A stretch of 8,059 nt of DNA from NCBI GenBank assembly GCA_002418985.1, contig DIFE01000163.1, forward strand, positions 1-8,059. The letters run 5' to 3'. The DNA is from Deltaproteobacteria bacterium UBA5756 (lineage in GTDB: Bacteria; Desulfobacterota; Syntrophorhabdia; Syntrophorhabdales; Syntrophorhabdaceae). The notes below the pieces were generated by a model that saw nothing but the letters and a program-made list of their open reading frames with translations, searched no databases and was not told the origin of the DNA. Below, in pieces: positions 5,168 through 8,059 of the stretch. Made by a program: the position numbers and the translations under genes. How positions within the stretch are numbered: position 1 is the first letter of the stretch; every line of letters begins with the position of its first letter.

Positions 5168-6334
5168 TTATCCCGTTGGTTGCTCGCCCGGCAGGTTGTG
5201 GTACCTTTCCCGCCACCCTGTCGGGTTACAGACATACACTTCCATGCCAGAGATGCGCTTTGCATAGCCCGGCACGGAAATGGGGGAAAGGATATAATTG
5301 CTTCCCCTGGGATACCAGGCCCGGAACAGTTTGAGACCGGAGGGGTCAAACTGTTCCGGGCTCCACTTGCACTCGATAGCGTCCACCTCGTCTTTGGCGC
5401 GGGCAATGACAAAATCAACCTCCCGGTCATCAGCCAACCGCCAGTACTGAATCTGCGACTCGTGTGCATGGGCCTGAAGATATTCGAGGACAATGTGCTC
5501 CCACAGGGGACCGTAGTCGTCCTGCCGCAAGGGATCCCACCCCCGCGCAAAGCTCACTAAACCCGTGTCAAAACCGTAAACCTTGGGCATCTTGATCATC
5601 TCTTTCTGCCCTCTTCCATGGAACGGTCGCACAACGGTCATGGCCTGGGTGGTTTCCAGGGCCCTCAAGTACTCCGCCACCGTCGGGCGACTGATTCCCA
5701 GGGTACCGGCGGTCCTTGTGACCTCAAACAGTTCGCCACTTTGTTTCAGAAGGTACTCGAAGAGCATGTTGAATTTCCCGGGGTCGCGGAAAGCGAAGAG
5801 CTGCTGTATGTCCCGGGCAAAAAAAGAATCCATCCACTCACGGTAAAATCCCATCGGTTTTGACTCGGCAAGAAGGGCCTGGGGGAGGCCTCCGTGGTAA
5901 AGACGTCGGACAAGGGGTGCGTTGAATGCAGAAAGTTCATCCCACAGCACGGGGGTCATATGGACAACACGTTTCCTGCCTGTAAGGGTGTCCTTGAATT
6001 TCCTGCTCACGGCCAGCGTGGAAGAGCCTGTGGCAACGATCTTCAATTGGGGAAAAAGATCAGCCCCTATCTTCAGGACCATGCTGGGGTCGGGAAGCCG
6101 GTGAATCTCGTCAAAGACTACGATGGGGTGATCGCAGTTGCGAAAGAATAGTTCCGGGTCGGCCACCATGTCCGTCGAGACAGGCAGATCGCAGTTGACA
6201 TAAAGGGTCCGGTCTGCCCCAAGGCTCTGAACGAGCGTGGTCTTCCCCACCCTTCTCACGCCAGTGAGCCACACAATGGACACCTGCTTCCAGGCTTCTT
6301 CTATGCGGCTTATCCAGAATGGTCTTTCAATCAT
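5168..6334 (-). CDS. AAA_14 / DUF4143 ATPase
   Basis: A complete 388-residue protein of the common mobile ATPase family with an AAA_14 P-loop domain and a C-terminal DUF4143 domain; the biological role of the family is not settled. Motifs: Walker A GVRRVGKTT at 25-33, Walker B IVVFDEIHR with D75-E76, sensor ATGSS at 101-105, a helix-turn-helix-like segment at about 205-228 (GTLGISRPTVAEYLRALE), and in DUF4143 the nuclease-like residues E284, D307 (REVDF) and E321-x-K323 (ECK), resembling a PD-(D/E)xK fold. Length is normal and nothing is broken. The start ATG 6334 has no Shine-Dalgarno; TATACT lies only 3 bases upstream, so the mRNA leader may be very short. A perfect 16-bp inverted repeat lies in the 3' part. 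It is transcribed alone, convergent with the transposase remnant. Confidence 0.93.
   Translation of the reverse strand: MIERPFWISRIEEAWKQVSIVWLTGVRRVGKTTLVQSLGADRTLYVNCDLPVSTDMVADPELFFRNCDHPIVVFDEIHRLPDPSMVLKIGADLFPQLKIVATGSSTLAVSRKFKDTLTGRKRVVHMTPVLWDELSAFNAPLVRRLYHGGLPQALLAESKPMGFYREWMDSFFARDIQQLFAFRDPGKFNMLFEYLLKQSGELFEVTRTAGTLGISRPTVAEYLRALETTQAMTVVRPFHGRGQKEMIKMPKVYGFDTGLVSFARGWDPLRQDDYGPLWEHIVLEYLQAHAHESQIQYWRLADDREVDFVIARAKDEVDAIECKWSPEQFDPSGLKLFRAWYPRGSNYILSPISVPGYAKRISGMEVYVCNPTGWRERYHNLPGEQPTG
5319..5361. repeat. Perfect 16-bp inverted repeat inside the DUF4143 gene
   Basis: GCCCGGAACAGTTTGA at 5319-5334 is exactly complementary in reverse to 5346-5361, with an 11-base loop between. 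It encodes the segment SPEQFDPSGLKLFRA following the ECK motif. The mRNA would form a very stable hairpin within the coding sequence. No T-tract follows on the minus strand, so it is not a conventional terminator. Confidence 0.8.
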
Positions 6335-6422
6335 GTAAGTATAATTGCCACATATGAGGAATAAACGTCAAGTACGCTGACATCTATTTTTGAGTGATCC
6401 CATTACATATGGGTGCACACAA

Positions 6423-6443
6423 AAGAACCTGCGAGGCGTTCTT
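6423..6443 (-). terminator. Weak hairpin after the phosphatase gene
   Basis: On the minus strand AAGAAC (6443-6438) pairs with GTTCTT (6428-6423) across a 9-base loop; an alternative pairing uses AAGAA/TTCTT plus CCT/AGG with a 2-base bulge. TTG follows, so only a short U-run is present. It lies about 54 bases past the phosphatase stop, the right place for an operon terminator, but the stem is weak. Confidence 0.3.
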
Positions 6444-6496
6444 CCGGGCTGCCGCCGATCCCAGGAAGCTTCCCAGGTATCGAGACTTTGCTGTGA

Positions 6497-6997
6497 TCAT
6501 AAAGACTCCTTCCATTCCACGATGTATCGTTCCTGAGATGGCGTCTCGGGCGATCTTCGATAGGCAGACTTAGGATTTTGCCGCCAGAGCTCATGAAGGC
6601 GTGAAAGCGCCGCTTCTCTCGGAAAGCCGTGGCGGGCCAGCCAGCACCCGACGATGACACCCGTTCTACCCACTCCTCCCCAGCAGTGAACGTAGACTAT
6701 CCGGCCATTTGCGATATGTTGATCGATCGTATCGAGGATCCCCTTTGTCGCCATTTCCGATTCGGGAACCGAGAGATCACGTATGGGGAATCGTTGGTAC
6801 GAGATCCCCCGCGATGGATGGGTATCAAGAAAATGGGTATATGGTTCCATCCGATCCGCTTCATGAGTGAGGTCTATGAATGCCTTAGCCCCGAGCCTGG
6901 TTAAGGCATCGATCTTGTCCTGAGATGTTTCCTCGTCAATATCCCTCGGATACTCCCCGGCCAGGAATTTGTTCTTAACCACCCAGTAATAATTCAT
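6497..6997 (-). CDS. Dual-specificity/tyrosine protein phosphatase
   Basis: A 166-residue cysteine-based phosphatase of the dual-specificity type. The signature loop VHCWGGVGRTG holds the C-x5-R motif with nucleophile C105 and phosphate-binding R111; D74 in FPIRDLSVP is the likely general acid of the WPD-type loop. The C-terminal SPETPSQERYIVEW resembles the PET-x-x-Q-x-x-x-V-x-x-W ending common in bacterial members. No signal peptide, so it is cytoplasmic. It would remove phosphate from protein tyrosine (or serine/threonine) or another phosphorylated substrate; the substrate cannot be told. The ATG at 6997 overlaps the stop of the small upstream frame as ATGA, with AGGAGG at 7010-7015. It is the last gene of a minus-strand operon behind a AAA ATPase. 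Confidence 0.9.
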   Translation of the reverse strand: MNYYWVVKNKFLAGEYPRDIDEETSQDKIDALTRLGAKAFIDLTHEADRMEPYTHFLDTHPSRGISYQRFPIRDLSVPESEMATKGILDTIDQHIANGRIVYVHCWGGVGRTGVIVGCWLARHGFPREAALSRLHELWRQNPKSAYRRSPETPSQERYIVEWKESL

Positions 6998-7164
6998 GAC
7001 GGGTTTTGACCTCCTGGATTGAATGTCGTTGCAGTAATCATATCATCTGAAGATGACAGGAGTGTGTCGTTGTGCCATCTCCAAAGTTTTTCCTCCCATA
7101 ATTCATAATCAACTGTGCGGCCGAAATCACCGATGTTTTTCAATCGCATAACTGAATTTCGCAT
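6994..7164 (-). CDS. Possible 56-residue protein coupled to the phosphatase
   Basis: An open frame of 56 codons starting MRNSVMRLKNIGDFGRTVDY, then a Trp-rich helix-like stretch (ELWEEKLWRWHND), ending FNPGGQNPS. It fills the gap between the AAA ATPase stop (7187) and the phosphatase start and overlaps the latter by ATGA, which favours a real, translationally coupled gene. The ATG at 7164 has only a G-rich GGGGGC upstream as a possible ribosome site; an alternative start is the Met five codons later. The same frame stays open back to 7284, overlapping the AAA gene, but that part is a shadow. Its GG dipeptide is imposed by the phosphatase ribosome site. I do not recognise a family. It may instead be untranslated leader. 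Confidence 0.45.
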   Translation of the reverse strand: MRNSVMRLKNIGDFGRTVDYELWEEKLWRWHNDTLLSSSDDMITATTFNPGGQNPS

Positions 7165-7186
7165 AAGAGACAGCCCCCGTTTCTCG

Positions 7187-8059
7187 TCATGCACCGAACC
7201 CGATCTTCTTGATTTTCCTTTCGAACTGATGCGAGGCGTCCCGGACCTGCAATGAAAGCTGAACGGCAGCCTCAAATATGTCACCTTTATCCGGAAGTTC
7301 CTTTTCTTTGCTTATCGCCGCCAGCGAAGATGCGATGTATAGTTCTTCCATGTACGCCATCGAGAACTTGTCGGTTCCCGTTGCCAGTTCCTCGATAGCG
7401 TCTTCGGAAATTATCTGTGGGAATTTTGTCCGGATGAATATTCGACGGCATTCTATATCGGGACTCTCGATGAACCATACGCGGTCAAACCTGCTCGGCC
7501 TGTTTAATAATGCCGGGTCAATATGTTCCGGGTGGTTTGTAGTGGCGAGGACCATAACCCCGTCATGCTTGCTGAATCCGTCAAGTTTGTTGAGAAAATG
7601 GCTCATGGTCAGATTGCTCGCAAAGAGGCTGTCGAGGTCTTCGAAGCAAATAATACTTGGCGCATAGTCCCTTGCCAATTCGAATGCCTTGTTCAGGTCC
7701 CAGTTGTCGGTGTTGGGCTTGGCGGTGAAAATGATCATCTGCCAGTTGCGGTATTGTGATGCTATGACCTTGAGAAGCATGGTCTTTCCATTCCCCGGGG
7801 GTCCCACAAAGAGAAGACCGCGTTTATACGGTAGGCCCAGCTTCCGGTACATAGGCTCGCTTTGCATGAAATACTCGATATTGTTCCTTATATCCTTCTT
7901 CAGCATCGGCGGGAGAATGACATCATCCCACGTCAGGTTCGGTCTTTTGATATTGTCATCGTGGATCAAGATGACCTTCCCGGCTTTTCGGGTTTCATCG
8001 ATCCGGTATTTCTTGAGGTCTGATATAAATCCTTTGAAAGCTGCCTGATCGCGATACCC
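7187..8059 (-). CDS. AAA family ATPase (BCS1/FtsH-like core), 5' end outside window
   Basis: The frame is open to the window edge (290 residues seen, beginning GYRDQAAFKGF), so the true start lies beyond 8059; a TTG at 7969 is not a credible start, because homologous-looking sequence continues past it. Counting from the edge: a lead-in TWDDVILPPMLKKDI at 43-57 typical of AAA proteins before the P-loop, Walker A GPPGNGKT at 86-93, Walker B SIICFEDLDSLF at 135-146 with the order Glu-Asp rather than Asp-Glu, as in BCS1-type AAA proteins, sensor ATTN at 172-175, and arginine-finger region NRPSRFDR at 186-193. The C-terminal helical lid follows to residue 290. Such proteins remodel or unfold protein complexes as hexamers. 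Its N-terminal substrate-recognition domain is not visible. It heads or precedes a minus-strand operon with a small protein and a phosphatase. Confidence 0.9.
   Translation of the reverse strand, partial: GYRDQAAFKGFISDLKKYRIDETRKAGKVILIHDDNIKRPNLTWDDVILPPMLKKDIRNNIEYFMQSEPMYRKLGLPYKRGLLFVGPPGNGKTMLLKVIASQYRNWQMIIFTAKPNTDNWDLNKAFELARDYAPSIICFEDLDSLFASNLTMSHFLNKLDGFSKHDGVMVLATTNHPEHIDPALLNRPSRFDRVWFIESPDIECRRIFIRTKFPQIISEDAIEELATGTDKFSMAYMEELYIASSLAAISKEKELPDKGDIFEAAVQLSLQVRDASHQFERKIKKIGFGA

Noticed and set aside
5319..5361. Inverted repeat as a Rho-independent terminator
   Set aside because: No T-run follows on either strand and the structure lies inside an intact coding sequence.
5104..5550. 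148-codon minus-strand frame overlapping the DUF4143 gene 3' end
   Set aside because: Alternate-frame shadow; the DUF4143 frame carries all expected motifs to its own stop.
6403..6660. 85-codon minus-strand frame past the phosphatase
   Set aside because: Overlaps the phosphatase C-terminus in another frame, with no motif or ribosome site.
7278..7667. 129-codon plus-strand frame opposite the AAA gene
   Set aside because: Antisense shadow of a clear AAA ATPase domain.
1..8059. CRISPR array, tRNA or rRNA genes
   Set aside because: No regularly spaced repeats beyond the two-copy IS and fic repeats, and no cloverleaf or rRNA sequence was recognised on reading both strands.

Overview
The window looks like an accessory, recombination-scarred stretch of a bacterial chromosome. 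The gene types (IS21-family istA/istB, a REP-associated tyrosine transposase remnant, Fic, AAA/DUF4143 ATPase, BCS1-like AAA ATPase, DUF6933) and the mixed base composition would suit an anaerobic Gram-negative such as a Desulfobacterota/Syntrophales-type organism. That placement is only an inference from gene style; no ribosomal or core metabolic marker is present.

Left part (1-2442): after about 240 bases without a convincing gene comes an IS21-family element read on the minus strand. Its istB end carries two 17-bp tandem terminal repeats (242-282). istB (314-1087) is intact and overlaps istA (1084 to about 2442) by ATGA. istA keeps its whole DDE catalytic core but has lost its N-terminal helix-turn-helix and a normal start, and the element's other end is missing. 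The break falls directly on a second broken gene, a DUF6933 gene (about 2439-2673, minus) that has lost its C-terminal half and also carries a one-base frameshift. That gene was the second member of a TAATG-overlapped pair whose first gene (2673-3092) resembles the DUF7713/DUF7686 group.

Middle (3276-4711): an 87-codon plus-strand gene with a good ribosome binding site, possibly truncated, is followed by a Fic protein (3594-4655) with HPFxDGNGRxxR, an N-terminal S-x-x-x-E-G self-inhibition motif and a C-terminal winged helix. The fic promoter is a perfect TTGACA-N17-TATAAT followed at the start point by a 14-bp perfect palindrome. A 23-bp sequence covering the -10 region recurs almost exactly just after fic, so the gene is bracketed by direct repeats. 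It is also visibly more AT-rich than the IS element.

Right part: a decayed REP-associated tyrosine transposase (4842-5107, plus) in two frames with an internal deletion; a complete AAA_14/DUF4143 ATPase (5168-6334, minus) containing a perfect 16-bp inverted repeat inside its coding sequence; and a minus-strand operon entering from the right edge. That operon comprises a BCS1/FtsH-like AAA ATPase (7187 to beyond 8059), a possible 56-residue protein (6994-7164) and a dual-specificity type protein phosphatase (6497-6997) coupled to it by an ATGA overlap. The AAA ATPase/small protein/phosphatase set is the best candidate here for an undescribed functional module. The fic cassette with its bracketing repeats is the best candidate for an unusual regulatory or mobile unit.
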